From CAZVAR01 sp964625225 (lineage in GTDB: Bacteria > Pseudomonadota > Alphaproteobacteria > JAJUGE01), in assembly GCA_964625225.1 (NCBI GenBank), contig CAZVAR010000034.1, forward strand, positions 1 to 26,772: 26,772 nucleotides of DNA, written 5' to 3'. The notes beneath the pieces were generated by a model that was not told the origin of the DNA, ran no database searches, and saw only the letters and a program-made list of their open reading frames with translations. The position numbers and the translations under genes are program-made. Positions 1 through 8,014 of this stretch are shown here, in pieces. The first letter of the stretch is position 1. Each line of letters opens with the position of its first letter.

Positions 1-638
1 GAGACGAACACGCCATCGACATCGCCGGAGCGTGCCAGCTCAACCGCCGCCCGCTTCACCGAGTCCGGCGTGATGCGGGCCACGCGCGTATCGTCGGGGT
101 CGTTGAAGGAGCCCATGACCGGTACCGCGACGCCACGATCCTCGATCAGGTCGCGCATCATGTCGTTGATTTCCTGGACATAGGGTGTCAGCAGCGCGAC
201 GCGCTGCAGCCCGAGAGCCTTCATGGCGGCCAGCGCGCCGGTCATGGGCGACGTACAGGCAATGCCGGGACGGACCGATCGGATGTGCTCGAAGACTCTT
301 TCCTCGCCGATCACCATCGTGCCCGAAGTGCAGCAGAAGGCCATCACGTCTAGCCGTAGGCCCGGCATGATCAGGTCTGCGGTCGGCGCAATGTCCTTCT
401 CCAGCGCGGCGAGCGTCTCGCGGTTGATGTTGGCGTCGTTGTACATGCGCGCTTCGTAGAAGGCGACGCCGGGAAGGCCGCCCAGCATAAGGCGGAACTC
501 GTGCTCGGTGGTCTGGTCGGTCGCAAGAACGATCAGACCGATCCGCGCCCTTGCGCCGAGCCCCTCGTCGAGTTCGAAGGGCATGAACGTCCTGTTCACG
601 AGCAAGGGCTGCTTCGTCGCGGCGAGCGGGGCGGCCAT
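1..638 (-). CDS. Asp/Glu racemase / maleate isomerase / arylmalonate decarboxylase family enzyme (3' end beyond window)
   Basis: Seen: an open minus-strand frame from ATG at 638 (GGAG seven bases upstream) runs without a stop to the window edge, 212 codons. The segment around residues 100-110 reads FCCTSGTMVIG, the N-terminal cysteine loop of the Asp/Glu racemase superfamily; CTSP at 128-131 and the LTPY stretch near 150 also fit the maleate isomerase/arylmalonate decarboxylase branch. Known: members use one or two active-site cysteines to racemise, isomerise or decarboxylate small carboxylic acids in the cytoplasm. The second cysteine, needed to separate isomerase from decarboxylase, lies outside the window. 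It is the last visible gene of a TRAP-transporter operon, 36 bases after the SDR gene, so the substrate is probably the imported acid. Family assignment is firm; the reaction is not. Confidence 0.85.
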   Translation of the reverse strand, partial: MAAPLAATKQPLLVNRTFMPFELDEGLGARARIGLIVLATDQTTEHEFRLMLGGLPGVAFYEARMYNDANINRETLAALEKDIAPTADLIMPGLRLDVMAFCCTSGTMVIGEERVFEHIRSVRPGIACTSPMTGALAAMKALGLQRVALLTPYVQEINDMMRDLIEDRGVAVPVMGSFNDPDDTRVARITPDSVKRAAVELARSGDVDGVFV

Positions 639-674
639 GGCGCATCTCCAGGTCGGGTCGAGCCGATGCACAGT

Positions 675-1433
675 CTAATCCCCGGCCGGCTCGGTCGGGA
701 AGGTCATGCCACCATAGGCCTGCATCACCGGGACGAGTTCGAGGTGACTCACATTGACGTGCGGCGGGGCGTCGAGCGCGTAGCGCACCGCGGCGGCAAC
801 GTCCTCCGGCTGCAGTGGCGTGCGGCCGTCATAGAGCGCCTGCCGGGTTGCCGCGCGATCGCCGCCGAAGGCATCGACATAAATGTCGGTTTCGACCCGA
901 CCGGGCAGAATCTCGGTGACGCGGATCGGCCTGCCCGCCAGTTCCAGGCGCAGGCTGTGGGTCATGGCGTGCAATGCCGCCTTGCAGGCGCCGTAGAGCG
1001 GAAGGCCCGGCTGGGTGTGGATCGCGGCGGTCGAACTGATGAAGAAGACGTGCCCGCGGCCGCGCGCGATCATGCCGGGCAGGGCGCGCCGCAGCACCTG
1101 CAGCGGCACGTTCAGATTCAACGCGACCATGCCGTCGAGCTTCTCCGGCTCGATCTCGGCGGTCGGGGCAATGCTGGTGACGGCGCCGACATTGTTGACC
1201 AGCACGTCCACGGCAAGGTCGGCGAAGAGCGCATCGAGCGCCGTCCGGTCGCCGAGGTCGACGGCATGCGGAACGCAGCCGGTCTCTGTCGCCAGAGCCT
1301 CCAGCCGCGCCCGCGAGCGAGCGGCGGCGTGAACCTCCAGGTCGCCGCGCGCCGTCAGCGCCCGCACGATCGCGGCGCCGATGCCGCGCGAGGCGCCGGT
1401 GACGAGGGCGGTGCGGTAGCCGTGCGGTTCCAT
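675..1433 (-). CDS. SDR-family NAD(P)-dependent oxidoreductase
   Basis: Classical short-chain dehydrogenase of 252 residues, the normal length. Visible: TGASRGIG cofactor motif at 12-19, an NNVG motif at 80-83 (NNAG in most members), catalytic Ser134 (ISST), and Tyr147-x3-Lys151. These predict reversible oxidation of a hydroxyl or reduction of a keto group with NAD(P)H. The cofactor cannot be chosen safely; an Arg after the glycine motif (SRG) leans to NADPH. The start codon is one base after the dctM stop (TGAGATG), so the gene is translationally coupled to the transporter and precedes the racemase-family gene. The inferred role is in processing the acid imported by the TRAP system; the substrate is unknown. 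Confidence 0.9.
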   Translation of the reverse strand: MEPHGYRTALVTGASRGIGAAIVRALTARGDLEVHAAARSRARLEALATETGCVPHAVDLGDRTALDALFADLAVDVLVNNVGAVTSIAPTAEIEPEKLDGMVALNLNVPLQVLRRALPGMIARGRGHVFFISSTAAIHTQPGLPLYGACKAALHAMTHSLRLELAGRPIRVTEILPGRVETDIYVDAFGGDRAATRQALYDGRTPLQPEDVAAAVRYALDAPPHVNVSHLELVPVMQAYGGMTFPTEPAGD

Positions 1434-1434
1434 C

Positions 1435-2757
1435 TCAGAACCCGGTCATGGTGGAGGGGAGCCAGGTTGCCGTTGCGGGCAGCAGCGCGACCAGGAGCAG
1501 GACGAGTATCTGGCAGATCACGAAGGGAACGACGCCGACGAACATCTGCTCCATCGTGATCTGCGGCGGCGCGACGCTGCGCAGATAGAAGATCGCCGGT
1601 GCCATCGGCGGCGTGAGATAGGAGGTCTGCATGACCACGAGCATCATAGTGCCGAACCACAAAGGGTCGATGCCGGCCATGCGGATCAGCTTGTCGAAGA
1701 TCGGCAGGACGATCAGCACGATCGATACCCAGTCGAGGACGAATCCCAATAGGAAGCCGATCAGGAGGAACAGGGCCATCATCCCGGCCGGTCCGAGCGC
1801 CAGCGCATCGACGATGCTGCGTACCAGGTCGGCGCCACCGTGGATAATGAACACACTTGAGAAGATGGTGCCGCCGAGCACGATCAGCATGATCATCGCG
1901 TTCACGACGACCGTGCGTCGCAGCACGTCCATGAGCAGCTTGAGGCTGAAGCGGCCGTAGAAGACGGTCAGCAGCGTGGCGCCGGCAGCACCGACGCCGG
2001 CGGCCTCGGTCGGCGAGGCGATGCCGAGCAGGATCGAGCCCAGGACTCCGGCAATCAAGGCGGAGGCGGGGACCAGCGCGGTCGCCGTGATTCGCAGCTT
2101 CTTAGCCAAAGGAATATCGGTTTCGGCACGCGAGATCGGCGGGCCGTGGGCGGGCACGATCAGGCACCTGAGCAGGATGTAGAGAATGAATAGCGCCACC
2201 ATCAGCAGGCCGGGAATCGCGATCGCGGCGAGCATGTCGCCGACCGGAATCCGCCCGACCGAGGCATAGACCACCGCCAGCACCGAAGGTGGAATGATCG
2301 TGCCGAGCGACCCGCCGGCGCAGATGGTTCCGGCGATCAGATCGTGCCGATAGCGGTAGTGCAGCATCGTCGGGATCGCCATCATGCCGATGATCGCCTC
2401 GACGGCGCCGACAATGCCGGTGGTCGCGGCGAAAATGCCGCCCATCATGATCGTCGCGAGCGCCAGGCCGCCGGGCAGCCGGCCGACCCATAGCTGCATC
2501 GCCTGAAACAGGCGCTCGGCCAAGCCCGAGCGCTCCAGCATTGCGCCCATGAAGATGAAGGGGGGCACGGCGGCGAGCGCGTACGAATTACCCACGTCCA
2601 GCACGCGGCCGAACATCTGCAGCGGCGTCAGCGGGCCGAACAGCGCCACTGCACCGACGAAGCCGACAATGATGAGGCTGAACGCGACCGGGATGCCCAG
2701 AAACACCAGGACGAACATCGCCGGAAACATCAGCGCTGCGATGGTCTGTCCGTCCAT
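1435..2757 (-). CDS. dctM: TRAP transporter large permease subunit (DctM family)
   Basis: 440-residue, almost wholly hydrophobic protein with about a dozen membrane segments, matching the DctM/SiaM large permease in length and in its GIPVAF-like N-terminal helix and the glycine- and proline-rich FxxTTGIVGAVEA and SPTEAAGVGAAGA re-entrant loop regions. Known: DctM forms the sodium-coupled inner-membrane channel that takes substrate from the periplasmic DctP receptor. Gene order dctP-dctQ-dctM, then SDR and racemase-family enzyme, all on the minus strand with short gaps, supports a single transcription unit. The substrate, likely a carboxylate, cannot be read from the permease. Confidence 0.95.
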   Translation of the reverse strand: MDGQTIAALMFPAMFVLVFLGIPVAFSLIIVGFVGAVALFGPLTPLQMFGRVLDVGNSYALAAVPPFIFMGAMLERSGLAERLFQAMQLWVGRLPGGLALATIMMGGIFAATTGIVGAVEAIIGMMAIPTMLHYRYRHDLIAGTICAGGSLGTIIPPSVLAVVYASVGRIPVGDMLAAIAIPGLLMVALFILYILLRCLIVPAHGPPISRAETDIPLAKKLRITATALVPASALIAGVLGSILLGIASPTEAAGVGAAGATLLTVFYGRFSLKLLMDVLRRTVVVNAMIMLIVLGGTIFSSVFIIHGGADLVRSIVDALALGPAGMMALFLLIGFLLGFVLDWVSIVLIVLPIFDKLIRMAGIDPLWFGTMMLVVMQTSYLTPPMAPAIFYLRSVAPPQITMEQMFVGVVPFVICQILVLLLVALLPATATWLPSTMTGF

Positions 2758-2794
2758 TCCGGTTTCCGAACCGATCGATCGTACGCGCCTGGGA

Positions 2795-3313
2795 TCAGGC
2801 CCGCGGCAGGGACAACGCGGCCGGGTCGCGCAGGGCTGCCAAGTGCCGCAGCCCGCGGACGAGACTCTGGAGGGCGAGGCCGATCAGGCCGACCGCCATA
2901 CCGGCATATGCCGGCCAGACCAGCGGCCCCCAGGCGCTGCTCAGCTCCCGCTCGCCCTTGAGGTAGGCGTCGGCCGCCTCGACGACGCCCGTATAGGCGA
3001 GCCACGCGATGCAGGGGACGAACAGCAGCAGCAGGACCGATGCCGCGACGAGGTGCTGTACCGCCGGCGGCAGCCGCCGCGAGAGGACGTCGATGCGGAC
3101 ATGCGCGTCCTCCCGCAGGGCATAGCCGGCCGCCAACAGGTACATCGTGCCGTTCAGCATCAATGAGATGTCGAACGACCAGAGTGTCGGCGCATTGAAG
3201 CCGTAGCGCGCCGTGACCTCCCAGCACATCGCCAGCACGAGCGCCGCCATCTCCGCCATCGCGATCCAGGCCAGGGCGAGGGCGATGCGTTCCAGCAGGT
3301 CGAGAACGCGCAT
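2795..3313 (-). CDS. dctQ: TRAP transporter small permease subunit (DctQ family)
   Basis: 172 residues with four predicted membrane helices (about 15-37, 50-65, 85-110, 128-150). The REDAHVRIDVL stretch in the middle is the signature loop of DctQ small permeases. It acts as the membrane partner of DctM. The gene lies 31 bases after dctP and 37 bases before dctM. The start is ATG at 3313; there is no strong ribosome site, suggesting coupling to dctP translation. Family assignment is secure from the motif, topology and position. Confidence 0.93.
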   Translation of the reverse strand: MRVLDLLERIALALAWIAMAEMAALVLAMCWEVTARYGFNAPTLWSFDISLMLNGTMYLLAAGYALREDAHVRIDVLSRRLPPAVQHLVAASVLLLLFVPCIAWLAYTGVVEAADAYLKGERELSSAWGPLVWPAYAGMAVGLIGLALQSLVRGLRHLAALRDPAALSLPRA

Positions 3314-3344
3314 CGTGGAGGGCGGCGTCGGAGGCGTCGCGCCG

Positions 3345-4400
3345 CTACTGCGTCCGGCTCGTGCTGACCCAGTTGGAGAGTACCGCCCAACGGTCCTTGA
3401 AGCCGAAGAAGGAGTCGGCGATCCGCTTCACCCAGGGATTGTCCTTGGCCTTCTCATAGGCCCATTCACGCGATGCCTTCTCGACCGCCTGGATGTAGGA
3501 CGGCTCGACCTCGATGATCTCATTGCCGCCTTTTTGCAGCTCCTCCATCGCCTTCATGTCGCGCACGGTCCACTCGTGGAGCGCTTGCTGCGTGGTGATC
3601 ATCGCAGCGGCCTCCATCGCCGTCTTGAGGTGATCCGGCAGTCCGTCCCAGAGTTCGGGCTTCATGACCATGTCGAAGGCTCCGGTCGTCGGCGCATGGA
3701 TGCCGGGCATGATCACATACTTGGCAGCCTTGTGCAGGCCCAGCACCATGTTTTCCGCCGGCGTTGCCCATTCCACCGCGTCCACGCCCTTGCGCTCGAG
3801 CATCGTGTAGAATTCGCTGCCCGGCACGGTAACCGGAGAGCCGCCGAGCGCTTTGACCACATCGGCGAAGGCCCCGGCGGTGCGGATCTTCATGCCCTTG
3901 AGATCCTCGACGGTGCGCACCGGCTTGTTCGAGTGCAGATGGATCTCGGCCGGCCCCACGCCGACGACCAGCGTGTGCAGGCCCATCGTTTCGCGCCGGA
4001 ACTCCTGCCAGAGCTCGATGCCGCCGCCGGCATAGAGCCAGGCCATGTAGGCGTCGATGCCCATGCCGCCCGGGAAGCTGCCCAGCAGCGCGTTGGCCGG
4101 GTCCTGATTGACCAGATAGCCGGACCAGCTATTGCCGAGTTCGGCCAAGCCGTCCTGAACGGCCTCATAGACCTTGAAGGCTGGGGCGATCACGCCGGCG
4201 GCATGCGGCGTGATCTCGATCTCGCCGTTGCTCAACCGCTTCACGTTCTCGGCGTAGGGCTGCGCGAAAAGGGTGAAATAGGTGGAGGTTTCCGACGGCG
4301 CGAGGGTCGCCATCCGCCATTTGTACTTTGCCTGCGCATGGGCCGTCCCGGCCGTCGCCGCAAGTGCCACCACCGTCAATGCCGCCGCAATCCGCTTCAT
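3345..4400 (-). CDS. dctP: TRAP transporter periplasmic substrate-binding protein (DctP family)
   Basis: 351 residues. A Sec signal peptide is plain: Lys-Arg, a hydrophobic core and an AHA cleavage site after residue 22. The mature part starts like DctP receptors (KWRMATLAPSET) and contains the DLKGMKIRTAG segment, whose arginine binds the substrate carboxylate in this family. I take ATG 4400 rather than the GTG six bases upstream because GGAGG lies five bases before ATG. Known role: captures a small organic acid in the periplasm for DctQM. It is first in the operon, with the promoter region at 4407-4572 holding repeated half-sites. Ligand identity is not visible. Confidence 0.95.
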   Translation of the reverse strand: MKRIAAALTVVALAATAGTAHAQAKYKWRMATLAPSETSTYFTLFAQPYAENVKRLSNGEIEITPHAAGVIAPAFKVYEAVQDGLAELGNSWSGYLVNQDPANALLGSFPGGMGIDAYMAWLYAGGGIELWQEFRRETMGLHTLVVGVGPAEIHLHSNKPVRTVEDLKGMKIRTAGAFADVVKALGGSPVTVPGSEFYTMLERKGVDAVEWATPAENMVLGLHKAAKYVIMPGIHAPTTGAFDMVMKPELWDGLPDHLKTAMEAAAMITTQQALHEWTVRDMKAMEELQKGGNEIIEVEPSYIQAVEKASREWAYEKAKDNPWVKRIADSFFGFKDRWAVLSNWVSTSRTQ

Positions 4401-4435
4401 CCACACCTCCCTAGCCGTAGCCGTCGGCCGAACGA

Positions 4436-4504
4436 TCGACCGAGGCCGCTACAGTCGGTCCGAAATTGCCGGGCGGTCAAGCGTTCATGCCGTTCGACCG
4501 ACTG
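4436..4504. promoter_or_regulatory. Candidate operator cluster upstream of dctP: repeated TCGACCGA / TCGGTC half-sites
   Basis: Between the divergent dctP (start 4400) and the M23 peptidase gene (start 4573), TCGACCGA occurs at 4436-4443 and again at 4494-4501. A 9-bp perfect inverted repeat, CAGTCGGTC (4452-4460) and GACCGACTG (4496-4504), is built on the same core. A palindrome TCGGCCGA lies next to it at 4424-4431. Repeats of one half-site in both orientations within 70 bp suggest binding of a dimeric regulator of the TRAP operon. No regulator gene is visible in the window, so this is inference. Confidence 0.4.
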
Positions 4505-4572
4505 GCCCCCGATCATGTGCACGGGCCGTCCGAATTCAGCGCCGATTAACCCGGGGCGGCTAACCAGGCGGC

Positions 4573-5268
4573 ATGCTTGGTGCGCAAACATGGATACGAC
4601 GCGGCGGCCCGGCACTCGTGCTCCTGATCTTGCTCCCGCTTGGCGGATGCCTGGGCAGCGCGGGCGACAGCGGGGTCGCACTCCGGCCGGTGGTCGCTAT
4701 CGAACGCTCCGGCGGTCCGGGGCCCTGGACTGAGGTGGCCATGCTCCGGTCCGAGCAGCGATTCCGGGTGCCGCAGATGAAGGCCGTCCGGGTGCCGGGT
4801 TGGCGTCCGCCTGTCGGCGGATTCACTCTGCCGGTCGCCGAGGGTGTTCTGACGTCGACCTTCGGGCTGCGCGATCATCCGATTCTGGGGGGTGACCGAA
4901 TCCACTCCGGCATCGACCTCGCCGCGCCGGCGGGCACGCCGATTCGGGCTGCCGCCGCGGGAACGATCGAAGTGGTCGGGTCGAACGGCGGCTACGGGCG
5001 CTATATCCGAATCCGGCACGACGGCAGCCTCAGCACCGCTTACGGCCATATGAGCCGCTTTGCTAGCGGAATACGCCCCGGCAGCACCGTGCGGCGGGGA
5101 CAGGTGATCGGCTATGTGGGGTCGACCGGGCGCTCGACCGGCCCCCATCTCCACTGGGAGGTGCTGTTTCGCGACAAACCGCTTGACCCCTTGCCGATGC
5201 TGCCGAGCGAGACCCGGCTCGCCTTGCTCGACGGCGCAACTGTCGCGCATGCGGTCGGCGGTCGCTAA
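4573..5268 (+). CDS. M23-family (LytM-type) peptidase, predicted lipoprotein
   Basis: 231 residues. The N terminus has an arginine pair, a hydrophobic stretch and a lipobox LGGC with the lipidated Cys at residue 26, so an envelope-anchored lipoprotein is expected. The C-terminal half is an M23 domain: HSGIDLAAPAGTP (metal His and Asp), then YGHMS, and GPHLHWEV with the HxH pair. Both metal-binding motifs are intact, so an active zinc endopeptidase cutting peptidoglycan cross-bridges or stem peptides is likely. It stands alone on the plus strand. Its TAA stop overlaps the TAG stop of the convergent oxidoreductase gene, leaving no room for an intergenic terminator. Confidence 0.9.
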   Translation: MLGAQTWIRRGGPALVLLILLPLGGCLGSAGDSGVALRPVVAIERSGGPGPWTEVAMLRSEQRFRVPQMKAVRVPGWRPPVGGFTLPVAEGVLTSTFGLRDHPILGGDRIHSGIDLAAPAGTPIRAAAAGTIEVVGSNGGYGRYIRIRHDGSLSTAYGHMSRFASGIRPGSTVRRGQVIGYVGSTGRSTGPHLHWEVLFRDKPLDPLPMLPSETRLALLDGATVAHAVGGR

Positions 5269-7589
5269 CCGCGAGCGGCGCGGATCGCGGCCCAGACACG
5301 CTCGGGCGTTGCCGGCATGTCGAGGTGCCGCACCCCGAGCGGCGCCAACGCATCGACGATGGCGTTGATGACGGCCGGCGGCGCCCCGGTCGCTCCGGCC
5401 TCGCCGCAGCCCTTGATGTCCATCGGGTTCGAGGGCGAGGGGCTCTCCAGCGGTGTGAAGGCGAATGCCGGCAGGTCGTCGGCCCGAGGCAGGCAATAGT
5501 CCATGTACGAGCCGCTGAGGAGCTGCCCCTCGGCGCTGTAGACGGTGCGCTCCATGAGGGCCTGGCCGATGCCCTGGGTCACGCCGCCATGCACCTGCCC
5601 CTCCAGGAGGAGCGGGTTGAGCGCACGGCCGAAATCGTGCACCGCCGTATAGGCGAGCACCTCGACGCCGCCGGTCTCGGGATCGACCTCGACCTCGCAG
5701 ATGTGGCAACCGTAGGGGAAGGTGTAGTTCTCGGGAGTGAAGCGCTCTTCCGCATCGAGTCCGGGTGGCGTTCCCTCGGGCAGGCGCGTCGGATCGAAGG
5801 ATGCGCGCGCAACCTCCTCGATCGAAAGGGCGAGATCGGTGCCGGCCACCGCGAAGCGGCCGTCCACGAATTCGAGATCGGCCTCCGCCGCTTCCAGCAG
5901 ATGCGCCGCGATCCGGCGCGCCTTCTCGATGATCCGGTCGCCGGCCAGGAACAGCGCGCCGCCGCCCATCGGCACCGACCAGGAGCCGCCGGTGCCGAGG
6001 CCCGTGCGGATCCTGTCCGTATCGCCTTCGATGACGCGGATCTTCTCGAAGTCGATCCCGAGCTTGTCGTGAACGATCTGGCTGAAGGCGGTTTCGTGGC
6101 CCTGGCCGTTGGATTGACTACCGCTCAGCACCGTGACCGTGCCGTCCGGCTCGAAGCGGATACGCCCGCTCTCGGACAGGCCGCCTCCGCCGCCGCAGCG
6201 CTCGATATAGTTCGACATGCCGATGCCGTAGAGCCGCCCGCGTCGCCGGGCCTCGGCCTTGCGGCCGGCGGCTTCCCGCCACCCGGTTGCGGCCATCGCC
6301 TGCTCCATGCCCGGCTCGAAGTCGGCGTGGATGTAGGTCAGCCCGGTCGGCGTCGTATAGGGGAAGGCGCTCGGTGGGATAAAGTTGCGACGGCGGAGCT
6401 CGGCCGGATCCATGCCCAGTTCGCGCGCGGCCGTCTCGACCAGGCGTTCCATCAGATAGGTGACCTCCGGCCGCCCGGCGCCGCGATAGGCGTCGGTCGG
6501 CACGGTGTTGGTGAAGATGCCCTTGACCTGCACATGGACGGCCGCCGTGCGGTAGGCGTTGGGCAGCATGACGACGCTGGTCGGCGACACGGTGCCGCCG
6601 TTGGCGGTATAGGCGCCGAGGTCGGCATAGGTCGTCACCCGCACGGCGAGGAAGTGGCCGTCGGCGTCGAGCGCCAGCTCGCCGCGCGTGACGTTGTCGC
6701 GCCCGTGGAAGTCGCTGACGAAGGCATCGGAGCGCTGGCCGATCCACTTGACCGGCCGCCGGAGCTTGCGCGCGGCGTAGAGCGCCATGCCCTGTTCCTG
6801 ATAGAGCGAGTTCTTGCCACCGAAGCCGCCGCCGACGTCGTGCACGACGACGCGGACCTGCTCGGGCGGCACCCGAAAGATGTCGCGTGCGAGCTGTGTC
6901 TTCATGCGGTGCGGCATCTGCGTGCCGGTATGGAGGGTCAGCTTGCCCGTCTCCGGATCGTAGAGCGCGACCGCGCCGCGCGTCTCCATTGCGTTCTGGA
7001 CGACGCGGTTGTTGACTACGTCCAGCGTTACGATTCGGGTCGCGCGGGCGAACGCGGCCTCGACCTCGGCGCGGTCGCCGGTCTCCCAGTCGAAGCTGAC
7101 ATTCCCCGGCGCGTCATCCCAGACGAGCGGTGCGCCGGGCCGCGCCGCGGTCTCGGCGCCTGCGACCGCGGGCAGCGGCTCGTAATCGATCTCGACCAGC
7201 TCGGCCGCGTCGCGCGCTTGGTTCAGGGTTTCGGCAACGACGAAGGCTACCGCGTCGCCCACGAAGCGTGCCCGGTCGGCCACCAGCAACGGCTGATGCT
7301 TCGGCACGAAACTGGTGCCGGGTTTCACCTTCGGGACCGTCAGGCACGGGATGGCACCGATGCCGTCAGCTGCCACATCCGCCCCGGTGTAGACGGCGAG
7401 GACGCCGGGTGCCGCCTCAGCCGCCGACGTGTCTATGGCGCGGATGCGGGCATGGGCGTGCGGTGAGCGGAGGACATAGGCATGCGCCATGCCGGGAAAG
7501 GTGAGGTCGTCGACGAACAGTCCCTCGCCGCGCAGCAGGCGCGGGTCCTCGCGGCGGCGGACGGGCTGGCTGATTCCGAACTGGCCCAT
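5265..7589 (-). CDS. Xanthine dehydrogenase / CoxL-like molybdopterin-binding oxidoreductase subunit
   Basis: 774 residues, the normal size of the molybdenum large subunit. It begins with the family pattern of a short G/Q segment followed by RRREDPRLLRGEG. It then shows GGGFGGK near residue 250, AYRGAGRP near 365 (the form II CoxL signature rather than form I AYxCSFR) and GCGEAGATG near 735, which holds the catalytic glutamate. Known: these enzymes hydroxylate aldehydes, N-heterocycles or related compounds with a Mo-cytosine cofactor and normally need small [2Fe-2S] and FAD partners. Neither partner gene is beside it: a peptidase lies downstream and a divergent amidohydrolase upstream. The start ATG 7589 follows a GAAAGGGGA ribosome site. 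Substrate unknown. Confidence 0.92.
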   Translation of the reverse strand: MGQFGISQPVRRREDPRLLRGEGLFVDDLTFPGMAHAYVLRSPHAHARIRAIDTSAAEAAPGVLAVYTGADVAADGIGAIPCLTVPKVKPGTSFVPKHQPLLVADRARFVGDAVAFVVAETLNQARDAAELVEIDYEPLPAVAGAETAARPGAPLVWDDAPGNVSFDWETGDRAEVEAAFARATRIVTLDVVNNRVVQNAMETRGAVALYDPETGKLTLHTGTQMPHRMKTQLARDIFRVPPEQVRVVVHDVGGGFGGKNSLYQEQGMALYAARKLRRPVKWIGQRSDAFVSDFHGRDNVTRGELALDADGHFLAVRVTTYADLGAYTANGGTVSPTSVVMLPNAYRTAAVHVQVKGIFTNTVPTDAYRGAGRPEVTYLMERLVETAARELGMDPAELRRRNFIPPSAFPYTTPTGLTYIHADFEPGMEQAMAATGWREAAGRKAEARRRGRLYGIGMSNYIERCGGGGGLSESGRIRFEPDGTVTVLSGSQSNGQGHETAFSQIVHDKLGIDFEKIRVIEGDTDRIRTGLGTGGSWSVPMGGGALFLAGDRIIEKARRIAAHLLEAAEADLEFVDGRFAVAGTDLALSIEEVARASFDPTRLPEGTPPGLDAEERFTPENYTFPYGCHICEVEVDPETGGVEVLAYTAVHDFGRALNPLLLEGQVHGGVTQGIGQALMERTVYSAEGQLLSGSYMDYCLPRADDLPAFAFTPLESPSPSNPMDIKGCGEAGATGAPPAVINAIVDALAPLGVRHLDMPATPERVWAAIRAARG

Positions 7590-8014
7590 GCGGCGTCCCC
7601 TTTCTCAAGATCGCCGATTATGGCCGCGGGCGCCACGGTCGGCGAGGGGCGTTGCACCGTGGGCATCCACCGACTTTCGTATCCTTTCATCGCCGTCTCG
7701 GCGCCAGAAGGGTAGCACGCCGTGACGGAACGGGACGCCCGCCGCCGGAGCGGCACCGGGCGCGAGCGCGGCCATGGTTGCCTCGTCGGTGGGTCCGACC
7801 CGGGCAGTACGGCGCATCGTAGAAGATACGCAAGGCGAAGCGGCCGGCGATCCGCCCGGGCTCACTCGATCGCTGCGTCCGCGCCCGAGCAGGTCTCGGG
7901 CGCCTCGGTACTGAGAGCGATCTTTGCCTCGATTGGCGGTCGGCAGCAGGAGTATTCTTCGCCCGCGTGCGGGCCGAGGGTTGCCGTGCCGACGGAACGG
8001 CGGCAAGCTGGGGC
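7590..8014. other. Intergenic region between divergent CoxL-like and M20 genes
   Basis: 425 bases with no convincing gene. Open frames here on both strands read as Arg/Pro/Ser-rich shadow translations without recognisable motifs. It should contain the promoters of both flanking divergent genes, but no clear -35/-10 pair stands out. The one structured element is the hairpin at 7881-7903. A GTG-led frame from 7967 would add 16 residues to the M20 protein, but they look unlike the family and lack a well-placed ribosome site. Confidence 0.6.
7881..7903. promoter_or_regulatory. Perfect 9-bp stem-loop in divergent promoter region
   Basis: GCGCCCGAG (7881-7889), loop CAGGT, CTCGGGCGC (7895-7903): a perfect GC-rich hairpin 112 bases before the M20 start, followed at once by the near-palindrome CTCGGTACTGAG. 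There is no T-run on either side, so a simple intrinsic terminator is unlikely. It could be an operator or a leader structure; the sequence does not decide. Confidence 0.35.

Noticed and set aside
3213..4733. 506-codon plus-strand open frame opposite dctP
   Set aside because: Antisense shadow of a receptor gene with signal peptide and family motifs.
5325..7466. 713-codon plus-strand open frame opposite the CoxL-like gene
   Set aside because: Its translation is His/Arg/Gly/Ala-rich with no motif, and it lies fully antisense to a protein with strong family motifs. Such long shadow frames are expected at this GC content.
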